From Candidatus Absconditabacteria bacterium (GTDB lineage: Bacteria > Patescibacteriota > Gracilibacteria > Absconditabacterales > Absconditicoccaceae): DNA of 64,000 nt. The stretch lies in assembly GCA_028693445.1 (NCBI GenBank), contig JAQUVI010000004.1, positions 1 through 64,000 on the forward strand, given 5' to 3'. The notes under the pieces were generated by a model that saw only the letters and a program-made list of their open reading frames with translations, was not told the DNA's origin and searched no databases. Both the position numbers and the translations under genes were made by a program. Positions 23,391 to 34,857 of the stretch are shown here, piece by piece. The number at the start of each line of letters is the position of its first letter. Positions within the stretch are counted from its first letter, which is position 1.

Positions 23391-23645
23391 ATGGATAGTT
23401 TTAATGAAGAACAGATATGTTCTATTTTAAAAAATGCTTTTGATATTGCCGACAATGAGGGTAATTTAGAAAATAATTGTATATCGGCAAACAAAGTAGA
23501 AAAGGGAGTTGTAATAATATTTACAAAAAATGGATTTAATCCAAAATTATCTCAAGAATTACTGAATCCAGTGTTTCCTGAGGAAAAGTATGATCTTGAT
23601 CTTTCGGATGATACCATAGTAATAAGAAAAAAATCAATTCTGTAA
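23391..23645 (+). CDS. UGA-free orphan protein, paralogue 2 (84 residues)
   Basis: Begins MDSFNEEQICSILKNAFDIA; then GVVIIFTKNGFNPKLSQELL and the ending LDLSDDTIVIRKKSIL. It matches the 97-residue neighbour in order of elements. All glycines are GGN. It is a complete cassette with promoter, leader and a CCCC/GGGG terminator. Function unknown. Confidence 0.7.
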   Translation: MDSFNEEQICSILKNAFDIADNEGNLENNCISANKVEKGVVIIFTKNGFNPKLSQELLNPVFPEEKYDLDLSDDTIVIRKKSIL

Positions 23646-23652
23646 TTTATGT

Positions 23653-23680
23653 CCCCGCTAATTTAGTGGGGATATTTGTT
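23653..23680 (+). terminator. Terminator after the 84-residue gene
   Basis: CCCCGCT / AGTGGGG hairpin followed by a T-rich stretch. Confidence 0.7.
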
Positions 23681-23754
23681 TTCATTTAATTGACTTTAAA
23701 TTAAAAATAATTATTATTTGTATTGTTTTTGTACTTTAAATTTTGAATTTATTA

Positions 23755-24498
23755 ATGGAAAATTTAACTGATATTTCGGTTCACAAGCAACAAACCTCTC
23801 AAAAAACTATAGATTGATATCAAAATTTACTATCAGACGATCAAATTTATTTTGTTTTAAAACAAACACAAAAATTACATTGATGAGAAAATCCTCAAGA
23901 AGTTTTTTCTGTTTTGTCTGATATTATTTATAATGTTTATTTAAACTTAAAAAAAACTCCTAGTTACAATCCTGATACAATTTGGAATCTATCAACAAGA
24001 AAATTATTAACACAAAAAGAAGTTTTTTTTATGAATACATGTTTGGATTATTCATTACTAACACTTCAATATATGAAAAATATTTGATTTGAGAAAATTA
24101 ATTTTGTAGTAAATGAATTATCTACTCAATATCCATGATTATATAAACTTCACTTTTGAATAGAGTGAATTTATGAAAATAAATCATATTATATAGACCA
24201 TAAAAATAGAAATACTGTGATTATTGGTCAATGAAATTTCGTTAGTGATTACTCTGATATAAACGAACCGGTTGTAAATACTATTACTATACCTTGAAAT
24301 ATGATATCAATAGATGATACATTTCCAGAATTATGTAAAAATTGAATTATTAATTTAAAATATTTTTCACTACAATTATTAGATATTTTCAAAAATAAAT
24401 TTAAAAAAGATAATACACCAGAAGAATGGCATAATTGATTTGTTTCAATGGTAGCACATCCTCAAAAACCAGAAATTGTTATAAAAAATGCATTTTAA
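23755..24498 (+). CDS. Unrecognised 247-residue protein, possibly transglutaminase-like
   Basis: Begins MENLTDISVHKQQTSQKT with about a dozen TGA glycines. The middle shows a Cys (MNTCLDYSLLTLQYM), then LYKLHFGIEGIYE (His) and SYYIDHKN (Asp), spaced like the Cys-His-Asp triad of transglutaminase-like cysteine peptidases. This is a pattern-based suggestion only. No signal peptide. Its TAA overlaps the convergent sufC stop by four bases. Confidence 0.6.
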
Positions 24499-25211
24499 TT
24501 AAAACCTTTTTCTTTTATCTTATTTACTAGTTTTTTATCTCCCTCTTCAATAATTTTTCCATTTTCCAAAACAAAAACTTTATCTACAGGAATATAATCC
24601 AAAATAGTAAATATATGGGTAATAATTATAAATGTATTCCCCTCTTGATTTTCCTCAGTGACTAATTTTGCAACTTTTTTGAATGCATCTACATCTAATC
24701 CACTATCAATTTCATCTAAAATTATATATTTCGGTTGCAATAATTTGATTTGAGCCACTTCTAATTTTCTTCTTTCTCAACCACTAAATCATACATTTAG
24801 ATCTCTTCGTAAAAATTCTCTATCCAAATTAAGCTCTTGAAAAACAGGTTCTATGATTTTTTTGAACTGCAAAAATGAATAATTAGTCTCGTTATGAACA
24901 TTGTAAATAGTTCTAAGAAACTCGAACAATTTAAGTCATGGAATTTCTGGGATATGTTGAAAAGCCAAAAAAATTCATAATTTTGATCTTTCGTTTGGCG
25001 ATAAATTTTTAATTGATTGATTATCTAATAAAATATCACCAGATTTTAAAATATATTTTGAATTACCCATAATTGTCATTGCTAATGAAGATTTTCATGA
25101 TCAATTTTTTCCTAGAATACAGTAATTTTTTCAAAGTTGAAAATCCATAGAAATATTATGCAATAGTGACTTGTCTTGTGTATTTATTGATATATTTTTT
25201 ATTTCTAACAT
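24495..25211 (-). CDS. sufC: Fe-S assembly ATPase SufC
   Basis: 238 residues. ABC-type ATPase of the SUF system, partner of SufB. Walker A GKNGSGKSS (both Gly between Asn and Lys are TGA), signature FSGGERRKLEVAQ, Walker B YIILDEIDSGLD, H-loop IIITHIF. It lacks membrane helices, as expected. sufB lies downstream on the same strand beyond an island of plus-strand genes, so the two are not one transcript. Confidence 0.95.
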
Positions 25212-25311
25212 TTAATTCTGGTTTTAAATAAATATTTAATTGTAGTATTGAAATACTATTTGAAATCAATATTGTTTTTCTATTATTTTTTATATTGTAT
25301 ATTTATTTGTA

Positions 25312-25599
25312 ATGAGAACTTTATTTCTTTGGCTATTTATTTTTATATTTTGATTTGTTGTTTGAGCTGGTGTAGGTTTTAAAGTTTTGGAATGAGTTTC
25401 TAGTGATCTTCTATTGGAAGCATGGGATAACTCTTACCAACAATTTCAACAATCATATCCTGGAAGTACAGCACAAAATCAACTTAATCAAAAAGTTGAA
25501 GAACAAAAATCCATACTTTTGGAAAAATTAAAAACTTGATTTAAAGAACAAATTTTGAGTATGTTTTCTTTTTGAACTAATACAGAACCAACTGAATAA
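25312..25599 (+). CDS. Small single-pass membrane protein (95 residues)
   Basis: An N-terminal membrane helix (LFLWLFIFIFGFVVGAGVGF) is followed by a short charged coiled region (NQLNQKVEEQKSILLEKLKT). Six or seven glycines are TGA. The start ATG is 100 bases upstream of nothing recognisable on the other strand (sufC start). No family recognised. Confidence 0.65.
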
Positions 25600-25650
25600 A
25601 AAAAAATCACAAAAAAATATGTTATAATTTAATAATTTAGATTGATCTTT

Positions 25651-25839
25651 TTAATAAACCTTTTCTTTCATACTAAACATAAACTCGTTTACTTCTTTTG
25701 ATGATCGATCATGTCTTTCATTAATGTCTTTTGCGCGTAAAATAATTTCTTCGATATCCCACTCATTATAACCATTTTCTCTAAGTTCTCGTTCTAATTG
25801 TTTAGTATCAATTAAAGGTTTAATTCTGCTTTTTTTCAT
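25651..25839 (-). CDS. Small UGA-free orphan (62 residues)
   Basis: Charged helical peptide beginning MKKSRIKPLIDTKQLERELR; segment YNEWDIEEIILRAKDINERH. One glycine, coded GGT. A TTGAAA box with TAATAT lies upstream on the minus strand. No function recognised; a regulator or antitoxin-sized protein would fit but nothing shows it. Confidence 0.55.
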   Translation of the reverse strand: MKKSRIKPLIDTKQLERELRENGYNEWDIEEIILRAKDINERHDRSSKEVNEFMFSMKEKVY

Positions 25840-25947
25840 TGCCGTATTGGTTAGAAAATAAAGCTAACTATATTATCATTTTTTTTATTTCTTTTTCAAG
25901 AGGTTTTCTTATTTTTTTATTAAAACAAATAATTATTTAATTACTTA

Positions 25948-25975
25948 TTGACTTTTTGTTTTATATCTGTATTTT
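25948..25975 (+). promoter_or_regulatory. Promoter of purA
   Basis: TTGACT, 16-base spacer, TATTTT, about 90 bases upstream of the purA coding region. Confidence 0.5.
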
Positions 25976-26065
25976 AATTGACGAAGTCGGTTCTTTAATA
26001 TTTTTTATTGCCCGATTTTTTTGAAACAAAAATAATCAAAATACTAACATAAAACATAAAAAACT

Positions 26066-27315
26066 ATGGAAAAAAAGTTGATGTTCTTCTTGGTCTTCAA
26101 TGGGGAGACGAGGGTAAAGGAAAAATTATTGATGTACTCACACCAAATTATAACATTGTAGCTAGATTTCAAGGTGGACCAAATGCTGGTCATACATTGG
26201 AATTCAATGATATTAAGGTTGTTTTGCATCAAGTTCCTTCTGGTATTTTTCATTCAAATATTATCAATATAATTGGTAATGGAGTCGTTTTTGATCCTGT
26301 TAAATTTCGGGATGAAATATCGATGTTGGAAAAATACATTCCAATTAAAGAGCTAAGTGAAAGAATTATTATCTCAAATGAAGCTCATTTAATTTTACCT
26401 AGCCATAGATGGTTAGATCATGTTTATGAAGAAAAAAAAGGTAAGAGTAAAATTGGAAGTACTTTATGTGGAATTGGTTCTTGCTATACCGATAAATCTT
26501 CTAGATCTGGTATAAGAATTGGTGAGATATTCGAACAAGATTTTGAAAAAAAATTTGAAAAACTCTTTTTGGAACACAAAACTATTATTGATGATAGAAA
26601 TATTTTGTTTTTTAAAATCAATCAGACATGGAAAAAAGATATACAAAAATTCCATGAAAGTATCGAATTTCTAAAAAAAATTTCTATTATTGATACTCCC
26701 ACCTTTCTGAATAATGAAAGAAAAAATGGTAAAAAAATTCTTGCCGAAGGGGCACAGGGTACTTCACTTGATATAAACTTTGGTGATTATCCTTTTGTGA
26801 CAAGCTCTACTACAACAAGTGCTGGGGTTTGTTCTGGTCTTGGTATTCCACCTCAAGCAATTGGCGAGGTATTTGGTCTTGTGAAAGCCTATTCTACAAG
26901 AGTTGGCTCAGGACCATTCCCTACAGAGCAAGAAAATGAAATTGGTGAAAAACTTCGCCAAAAAGGTAATGAATATGGGGCAACCACTGGACGTCCTAGA
27001 CGTTGTGGATGGATGGACTTAGTCCAGGTTAAACGCGCTGTTATGCTTAATGGCGTAACTAAACTAATTCTTTCCAAAGCAGATGTTTTGTCTAATTTTG
27101 GGACTATATGTATTTGTATAAAATACGATAATAACGAAAACCCTGTTTATAGAAAATTTTCTAGTTGGGATCTTATTATAGATAATAATACTTTTTCAAA
27201 AAAAATTCTTTATTATATGGATTTTATACAACAAGAAGTAAATGTTCCTATATCATATCTTTCTATTGGTCCAAATCGTATTGATATAATAGATATAGAA
27301 AATTTTAATTTATAA
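26066..27315 (+). CDS. purA: Adenylosuccinate synthetase PurA (UGA-free; start out of frame)
   Basis: About 416 residues. Converts IMP and aspartate to adenylosuccinate using GTP, on the way to AMP. Motifs: LLGLQWGDEGKGK (P-loop), RFQGGPNAGHTLEF, EGAQGTSLDINFGDYPFVTS, TRVGSGPFPTE, TTGRPRRCGW and SIGPNRIDI. The only plausible ATG (26066) is one base out of frame with the rest: the A7 tract after it would need to be A8. About 36 glycines are all GGN and none TGA, in sharp contrast to neighbours, pointing to recent acquisition from a standard-code organism. It is transcribed alone; no purB is in the window. Confidence 0.9.
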
Positions 27316-27320
27316 AATAC

Positions 27321-27358
27321 AAAAAAATCTGTCTGTAATTCTGGCAGATTTTTTTTAT
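27321..27358 (+). terminator. Terminator after purA
   Basis: AATCTG ... CAGATT hairpin with eight T. Confidence 0.8.
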
Positions 27359-27470
27359 TGTTTTCTTTTCTTTTTGTCAAGTATAAGCTAGTATATTATG
27401 CTTGAATTCATATTTATTTTTGTTATACTCCTAGCTGTTGACGTGATTTTTTATTTGTTAAAATTTTTAT

Positions 27471-30065
27471 ATGTCAGAATCGACTCCTCTACTTTGAACT
27501 ATTGTTCAGCACCCTATAGAAACAGAAATTAGTGAATCATATATAAATTATGCGATGTCAGTTATATCATCTCGTGCATTACCAGACACAAGAGACTGAT
27601 TCAAACCAGTACTTAGAAGGATTTTGTACGCGATGTACCAAATGAATAATTTTTATAATCAAAAACATAAAAAATCAGCAAGAATAGTTTGAGAAGTAAT
27701 GTGAAAATATCATCCACATGGAGATAGTAGTATCTATGAAGCAATGGTTCGTATTTCACAATCATGGTCACTTAGATATCCTCTTGTTGATTGACAAGGG
27801 AATTTTTGATCTATTGATTGAGATAGTCCTGCTGCGATGAGATATACAGAAGCAAGACTTACAAAAATTGCTGAAGAAATGCTAGGTGATTTAGAACAAG
27901 ATACTGTAGATCGAAGACCAAATTTCGATTGATCTTTGCAGGAACCAATTATGCTACCTACGAAATTTCCAAATCATCTTTGTAATGGAACTATGGGTAT
28001 TGCGGTTGGTATGGCAACAAATATGGCTCCTCACAATCTAAATGAAGTTTTGGATGCTTGTTTGTTACTTTTGGAAAAAGAAGGTAAAGATACTGAAATA
28101 ACTGATGAAAATTGACAAAAAATAACTTCAAAATATAGCGTTTCTATTGATGATATTATGGAGATTATCAAAGGGCCAGATTTTCCTACATGATGAGTAA
28201 TTTTTGATTCTAATAATATCAAAGAAGTTTACAAAAGAGGTAAATGATGAATTGTTGTAAGAGGGAAAACTCATGTAGAAACTGATAAACATGGTTTTTC
28301 TATACTTGTTATAGATGAGATTCCTTATTTGGTAAATAAATCAACACTTGTAACAAGAATTGCTGAATTAGTAGTTGATAAAAAAATTGATGGAGTAACT
28401 GATATTAGAGATGAATCTAGTAAAAATATAATCAGAATTGCTATTTATTTAAGATCTGGTATAGATCCAGATCAGATTTTGGTGCAATTATTTAAATATA
28501 CAGAGCTACAAAATAATTTTAATGTGAATAATGTTACTTTGGTTGAACAAGCAAAACAGCCAAGACTTTTGAATATAAAAGATTTATTGATGGAATATGT
28601 TGTCTTTAGAAGACAAGTTGTTTATCGTAGATCAATATTTCAATTAAATAAAGCTAAAGATAGACTACATATTTTGGAATGATTACAAAAAGCTATTAAT
28701 ATTATTGACGATGTAATTGATACAATTAAAAAATCACAAACTAAACCTGAAGCAAAAGAAAATTTAATAGAAAAATTCTGATTTTCTGAAATGCAAGCAG
28801 AATATATTTTGATGATGAGATTGCAATCATTGGTTGGTCTTGAAATTCAAAAAATTATTGAAGAAATTGAAGAAAAAAAGAAACTTATTGAATATCTTGA
28901 AGGAATTATTGGTGATCCTATCAAACTTGATGGAGTTGTTAGAGAAGAAATGGAATATATGAAATCAAAATATGGAGATGAAAGAAAAACAAAGCTTTCA
29001 CAAGATCTTAGTGTTTATAATATTGCTTCAAGTCTGAAAGCATTCAAGGATGCAGCTGATAAAATAAAAGAAGATGTAATTGTATGGCTTGGTAATGATT
29101 ATTCACTAAGAGTACTTTATCAATCAAGAATTCAAGTAATACCTGATGAAACGCTTGATTTAATTTACACCCACAACCAAGATAAATTAATTATAATTAC
29201 TGATATTTGAGAATTAGTAGTCCAAAGATTAAAAGAATTTGGAAGTTTTGTAATGAAACAAAATGCCGTTAATCTCAAAGAACATTTTGGTTTGAAATGA
29301 AAAATTGTTTTTGCAAAAACATTGCATTTTGAATTTAATTATCTTGTGTTTTTAACAAACAAAAACAGTATTAAAAAAACCAAAAAAGAACTCGTTCTTT
29401 CATTCAAAAAATTTCCTACAACTATTATGAAACTTGAAGATAAAGAAAAAATACTAAATGTTTCTCCTGTAAATGATTGAGACCACCTTGGTATAATCAC
29501 TAAACAATGACGAGGATTGTTTTTCAAGTCAGATGATATTAGACCTATGGGGAAAACAGCTGGTTGAGTAAAAGCTATAGAACTTCAAGAATGAGATGAG
29601 GTAGCAAATATGTTTATTCACAAAGATGAACCGTTTGTTTTAGTCCATTCTGATAAAAATTGAAAATTACTTAGTCTTGAGGATCTTAAAATACGAAAGA
29701 GAGCAAGAAAGTGACAAGTAATTATGACAGGAAATGAAAAATTGGAAGGTTGAATTAGTATTGTAGAATGAGCTATTAGAATCAGATTTGAAGATTGATC
29801 TTTGATTACATTACATTCAAATAATATTCGTCTTGATGAACCAGAAACACCATTACACAAAATGGTAGATAAACATATTAATATTATTTATAGACCATGG
29901 GAAGAAAACGAAGAAAATCTTAAATATAAAGAAGAAAGAAAAAAAGCAGCTAAAGAGTGAGAAAAATTAGAACAATGATTGTTTGATGACTCTAATAAAG
30001 AAGATGATTCAGATAAAAAAGAATCTACTGAAAATAATATAGATGAAAAAGAAACTACTGAATAA
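27471..30065 (+). CDS. gyrA: DNA gyrase subunit A
   Basis: 864 residues. Breakage-rejoining subunit of the type II topoisomerase that supercoils DNA. N-terminal [37 protein letters not shown] and the catalytic Tyr in [14 protein letters not shown] coiled-coil tower follows (about 430-500), then the C-terminal beta-pinwheel repeats ([14 protein letters not shown]). A canonical GyrA box is not evident and the tail is acidic ([14 protein letters not shown]), so ParC-like activity cannot be excluded. Dozens of TGA glycines. TTGACG lies at 27438. It starts a run of co-directional genes. Confidence 0.93.
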
Positions 30066-30093
30066 TAATTTTAATTTCTCTTTTTGTTAATCT

Positions 30094-31149
30094 ATGCAAA
30101 ACAAAGGATTTTGGTCAATGCTTGGAATAAATATAGTAGTTATTCTTATTTTTTCTTTGTTTATTTTAAAAGATAAATGAGATAATGTATTGTCGGTTCC
30201 AAAAATAATAGATATCCAACAACAACTTATAAATTCAATTGAAAATACTTCAAATATTGTAGTACAAGTTGTAACAGAAGATAGTACTACATATTATCAG
30301 GAAGATTCTTTTGACGAAGATACACTTATTGATAAACAAAGTATACAAAAAAAATGAAATTGAATTATATTGTCAAAAAAATGATATATTTTAACAAATA
30401 GTCATGTTGTCGATAAACCTAATCTAACATATACCGTTATTACATCAGATAATAGAAATTTTATAGTAAAAGACATACGGAAAGATGAATTACTTGATTT
30501 GGCAATTCTTTTTATTGAGCAACAAAATTCATTATCTGAAGCAACTTTTGTTGATATAGATACTTCAATAGATATAGGTACTTTTGTTTTTTCTGTTGGT
30601 AATCCTCTTTCTGAATATCCCAACACTGTTTCTTTTTGAATTATTAGTGGAAAATGAAGAAATTTACTTGAAATACCATCAAATAATGCTTATTACGCTG
30701 GTTTATATCAAACGGATGCGGCTTTAAATCCAGGCAATAGTTGATGACCTTTGATTAATTTATCTGGAGAGATTATTGGTATGATTACAGCTATTTCTCG
30801 TGGAGGTAATAATATTTGATTTGCTTTGCCATTAAATAATAGTTTTATAAAAACAACTATTGATATATTAGATCAAAATAACAATTTAATTAGACCTTAT
30901 TTGGGCATATCTTATACAGACAATTCTACTTGAGCTCTTGTAGATACAGTTTATGTAGATTCTCCTGCACAAAATCTATTATTTGCTGGAGATCTTATTT
31001 TGTCTATAGATAAACGTAATCTTTCACTTTCAAATCCTCTTTTGTACTATTTATATACTTACAAACCCAACGATACTGTTATTCTTAGTATAATGAGAGA
31101 TAATCAAATCATTTCTATACCTATTGTTTTATGACACAAAACATTATAG
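30094..31149 (+). CDS. HtrA/DegP-family serine protease
   Basis: 351 residues. An N-terminal membrane anchor (MLGINIVVILIFSLFIL) is followed by a trypsin-like domain with the triad TNSHVV (His), LLDLAILFIE (Asp) and ALNPGNSGGPLINLSG (Ser), where both Gly after the Ser are TGA. One PDZ-like domain (RPYLGISYTDN ... SIDKRNLSLSN) ends the chain. It should act on the outer face of the membrane in protein quality control. It is 28 bases after gyrA. Confidence 0.93.
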
Positions 31150-31273
31150 TTATATACTCTTTGGTGAAAATGTAAATTTCTTTTCTTTGTATTATTGGCT
31201 GAATATTTGAAAAATATACTTTTTTGGGTAATCTTAAGTAATAGATGTTTTTACTTTATATATATTTTGGTAA

Positions 31274-31903
31274 ATGAATTCATATATCCCAGAACAGTTG
31301 ATTGATGAAATAGAACAACTCAAGGAATTAAATAAATTTGATGAAGCTATGAAAAAAATAAATAGTATTCTTGTGAAAGACCCTAGTAATGAAGATGCTC
31401 TTTTACAAGTCACTGATATTCAATACAGACAGTGAGAAATAGGTAAAGCATCAAAAGCTATAGATTTTCTTAATGCAAGAAAAAATCATGAAGACCCATT
31501 GGGATTATATATCAAATGAGTTCTTGAAATGGAAAAAAATAATTGGATAGATGCAAAAAAATATCTTAGAAAAGCCTTGGAACTAACTAAAGCTGAAAAT
31601 CATGAAATAATTAGATGCTATGGACTTTGTGAATATTGGTACTGAAATAGAGAAAAATGAGTAAATTTGTTGAAAGATTCTTTTTCTATCAACAATAAAG
31701 ATGCTGAAGTTATTTATAATCTTATAGAAATTTATATTCTGGAACAAAAATACAAAAAAGCGAAAAATATGATAACTTATTTTTATAAACATCATAAAAA
31801 CTTACAAACTATTGATAAAGATATAGATTATTATGAAAATAAAATAGCTCTATTTGATAAATTTATTAAAACACAACATATGTTTACTCCTTTACATGCA
31901 TAA
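31274..31903 (+). CDS. TPR-repeat protein
   Basis: 209 residues, all helical. Repeats of about 34 residues are visible: LKELNKFDEAMKKINSILVK, IGKASKAIDFLNARKN, NNWIDAKKYLRKALELT and EQKYKKAKNMITYFY. Such proteins are scaffolds for protein contacts. No signal peptide. It sits directly before ftsX (two bases between stop and ATG), so the two are co-translated; a role in a division or cell-wall complex is only inferred from that. Confidence 0.8.
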
Positions 31904-31905
31904 AT

Positions 31906-32838
31906 ATGAAGATATTAAATTCTATTTTTAAACAAGATATTTATCACGTATTAAAATATCATTGGAAACAATTTTTGGGGATTGGTATTTTAGTCTGATT
32001 TCTTTTGTTTTTGTTAAATATTTTTATATGAGTCTCTAGCTATACAAATACGTTTAGTAATGATTTAAAGGAAAGATTATGAATATATTTTTATATAAAA
32101 GAAACTCCGGAAACACAAGATATTACTTATAAAAAAATTATAGAGCTTCAAAACAATCTTCAAAAGCAATGATTGAAAGTTATGTTTTCATCAAAAGATG
32201 ATGCTATTAAATTTTTGGAAAATAAATTACCAGAAATTAGTCAAAATTTCGAAAAATTTGGTATAGATAATCCTCTTCCAGCTACTTTATATGTAATGTT
32301 TTCTTCTCATAAAGAATATGAGATACTAAAAACTACTGTTTTAAAATATAAAGATATTATTCTAAATATAAAAGATATAACGCAATGAACAACAATACAA
32401 GATCAAGAAAATAGAATTTTAAATATAATTAATATTAGCAACTTTGTTATAACTTTTTCTATAATTATTGTTCTTTTTTTAATCATTGTTATATTTACTT
32501 TTATTGGTTATCAAACTGATTTTGTATTTCAATATCTTAGAAAAAATATTGAGATCAAAAATTTATTGGGTTGATCTTACTTTGATATTTTGAAAGAATT
32601 TATTGTTATAAATCTATCAACATTATTTATTTGATTTGCTTTGTGTTTGTGATTAACCCTTGTTAGTCGATCTATTCTAGGGGTTTCATTATATGAGCTT
32701 TTCAATATTTGATTGGTGGATATATTTGCACAATCTAGTGTATTATATTTACTTTTATGATTCCTATTGGAAATTCTTTTATTTGTTGTATTTACTATAA
32801 TATTTTCTTATTTTATTGTTCATAAATTTAAAAAATAA
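31906..32838 (+). CDS. ftsX: FtsX-family cell division ABC-type permease
   Basis: 310 residues. Topology of FtsX: an N-terminal helix (FLGIGILVGFLLFLLNIFI), an extracellular domain (about 45-185), then three membrane helices. YFYIKETPETQDI and DIKNLLGGSYFDILKEF-like positions fit. FtsX with FtsE controls peptidoglycan hydrolases at the septum. FtsE is not adjacent; the preceding gene codes a TPR protein instead. It ends at a terminator shared with rplA. Confidence 0.85.
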
Positions 32839-32843
32839 TAAAT

Positions 32844-32874
32844 AAAAAAACAGCTTAATAATAGCTGTTTTTTT
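32844..32874. terminator. Bidirectional terminator between ftsX and rplA
   Basis: AAAAAAACAGCT / AGCTGTTTTTTT hairpin between convergent genes. Confidence 0.85.
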
Positions 32875-32885
32875 ATTGTTTTATA

Positions 32886-33566
32886 TTAACATATTATTTG
32901 AATTCCAGGACTCATAGTTGAAGATAAAACTATTTTTCTAATAAGTTTACCTTTTACTCAAGCTGGTTTACTTCCTTCTACTGATTTGATAAATGATTCA
33001 ATATTTTCTTGTAATTTAGTTGAATCAAATGATCCTTTCCCTACAGGAGCATGAATATTTCCTGTTTTATCTAGTTTAAATTCTATTTTACCTTTTTTTA
33101 TTTCTTCGACAGCTTGTTCTATATTTTGTACAACTGTTCATGCTTTTGGAGAAGGCATTAATCATTTTGGTCCAAGTTGTTTAGCTACAACAGCTAAATC
33201 TCTAATATGATCTGGTGTAGTAATTAATATATCAAAATCAAATTTTCCAGCTTTTATATCATTTAATAAATTTTCTGTACCAGCTATATCAGCTCAAGCT
33301 TTTTTAGCATCAGCAGCTTTATCTTCTGAGATAAAAACAGCTATTTTCTTTGTTTTTCCTGTACCATTAGGAAGAATTGTTGTTGATCTAATCATTTGAT
33401 CGTTATATTTTGGATTTGCAAATGTATTGATTGCAATTTCAATAGTTGGATCAAACTTAGTATAAACAGTCTTCTTTAATAATTCTACTGCTTCTGCAAC
33501 AGAATACAATTTAGATGAATCAATTGTTTTTTTTAATTCAACATACTTTTTCCCATGTTTTGCCAT
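32886..33566 (-). CDS. rplA: Ribosomal protein L1 (uL1)
   Basis: 226 residues. Stalk protein of the large subunit at the E site; also a translational repressor of its own operon in many bacteria. N-terminal MAKHGKKYVELKKTIDSSKL, IEIAINTFANPKYNDQMIRS, LGPKGLMPSPKAGTV and INSVEGSKPAGVKGKLI. Several of these glycines (GLMP, AGTV) are TGA. Last gene of the secE-nusG-X-rplK-rplA group. Confidence 0.95.
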
Positions 33567-33589
33567 TTTAATAATAATTAATAATAAAG

Positions 33590-33618
33590 GTGGTCATAAT
33601 GGTTTTAAAACCTGCCAC
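33590..33618 (-). promoter_or_regulatory. Possible L1-binding mRNA element upstream of rplA
   Basis: On the minus strand the transcript can fold GTGG-CAG-GGTTTTAAAACC-ATTATGA-CCAC: two helices with an asymmetric loop of CAG opposite ATGA. This resembles the L1 target found in 23S rRNA and in L11-L1 mRNAs. It lies 24 bases before the rplA ATG. Pattern match only. Confidence 0.4.
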
Positions 33619-33693
33619 TGAAATGTATCTTAATGTTGAATTTTAAACGTTTAGTCTCAAATAAATCTAACATTTAAAATCTAACATTTAAAA

Positions 33694-34149
33694 TTAATTT
33701 TTAATTGCTCATTTTTCTACTTCAACTCACATATTTTTTGCTGTTCAACCAATAATTTTAATCATAGCTTCTATATCTTCTGTATTCATATCTCATCTTT
33801 TGATTTCTGCAATTTCTTCCAAATCTTTTCTTGTAAGTTTACCAATATTTTTTTTATTTGGTTCTCCAGAACCAGTTTTTTGTCCTATTTTCCATAAAAT
33901 AAGATTTGATGTTACTGGTTTTCCTATTTCCAGATTAAATGTTCTGTCAGCAAATATTGTAAGTTTAGCTTTTACTTTTACATCTGCTCAACCAAAAGTT
34001 TTCATCATATCCATAGTTTTATCGTTGAATTCTTTTATGAATTGTCAGATATTTACTCCATTTGCTCAAAGCATAGGTCCAAGAGGAGGAGCTGGTTGTG
34101 CTTTTCCAGCAGGAACTTCTAAATTTAGAATATTCATAATTTTTGCCAT
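33694..34149 (-). CDS. rplK: Ribosomal protein L11 (uL11)
   Basis: 151 residues. Forms the GTPase-associated centre with 23S rRNA. N-terminal KIMNILNLEVPAGKAQPAPP followed by LGPMLGANGVNIGQF (two Gly are TGA); the C-terminal half has RKDLEEIAEIKRGDMNTEDI and MIKIIGGTAKNMGVEVE. It begins 13 bases after the hypothetical gene at 34162, and rplA follows. Confidence 0.95.
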
Positions 34150-34161
34150 TTTTTATAATAG

Positions 34162-34857
34162 TTAGTTTGTAAATAATTGTTTAATATGTGATTTAGAATT
34201 ATGATATATTGGATAATTAACTTGTATCAACCATAATGTTTTATTTATCTCTACCAGCATTATTACTTTGCTTTCTTTATATTCTGGTAGATTGATAAAC
34301 ATAACTTTTTCTCAAAACAACTTATTCTCATATAATTCTTTTTCAGTATTCATTGTGTATGTAGTTCATCATAATGATTTAACTATTTCATCAAACTTAT
34401 ACCTTTGGGGATCCAAGAATACATAATAAATATCCTTTTCGTCCTTCAATGCATATTGATAGCTAATTCATAATTTTTCTACAGATTCTACTCTACCATA
34501 CCACAAACTTGTCCCTGATAATACAATTATTTTTTCGGTAGAATCATTTTGTTCAGATTCTAATGAATCATCAAATAAAGAGTTAGGTTCTTTTGTTATT
34601 TCTTCTTGTTCATCTTCAATATCTTCTAGATATTCACTTTCTTGATCAAACTGACTTAAATTTAATCCAGATTCTTCTTGATATAATTGTTGATCTTCTT
34701 CTTGTGTAAATGAGTTATATTGATTATCACTTATTTCGCCAAGTTGATCTACTATATCATCTCATTTGATCTGATACAGAAGTAGATAAACGATCATTAA
34801 TGCTGAAAACAACACTATCATCGAAAATCTTACCACATGTATTTCTTTTTGATGCAT
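34162..34857 (-). CDS. Membrane-anchored orphan within the nusG-rplK operon (231 residues)
   Basis: One N-terminal membrane helix (VVRFSMIVLFSALMIVYLLL), then an acidic low-complexity linker (residues 50-100), then a globular part (EKIIVLSGTSLWYGRVESVE, YYVFLDPQRYKFDEIVK, VMFINLPEYKESKVIML). The predicted topology puts the C-terminal part outside. No family recognised. Its position between nusG and rplK, where these genes are normally adjacent, is unusual. Confidence 0.7.
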
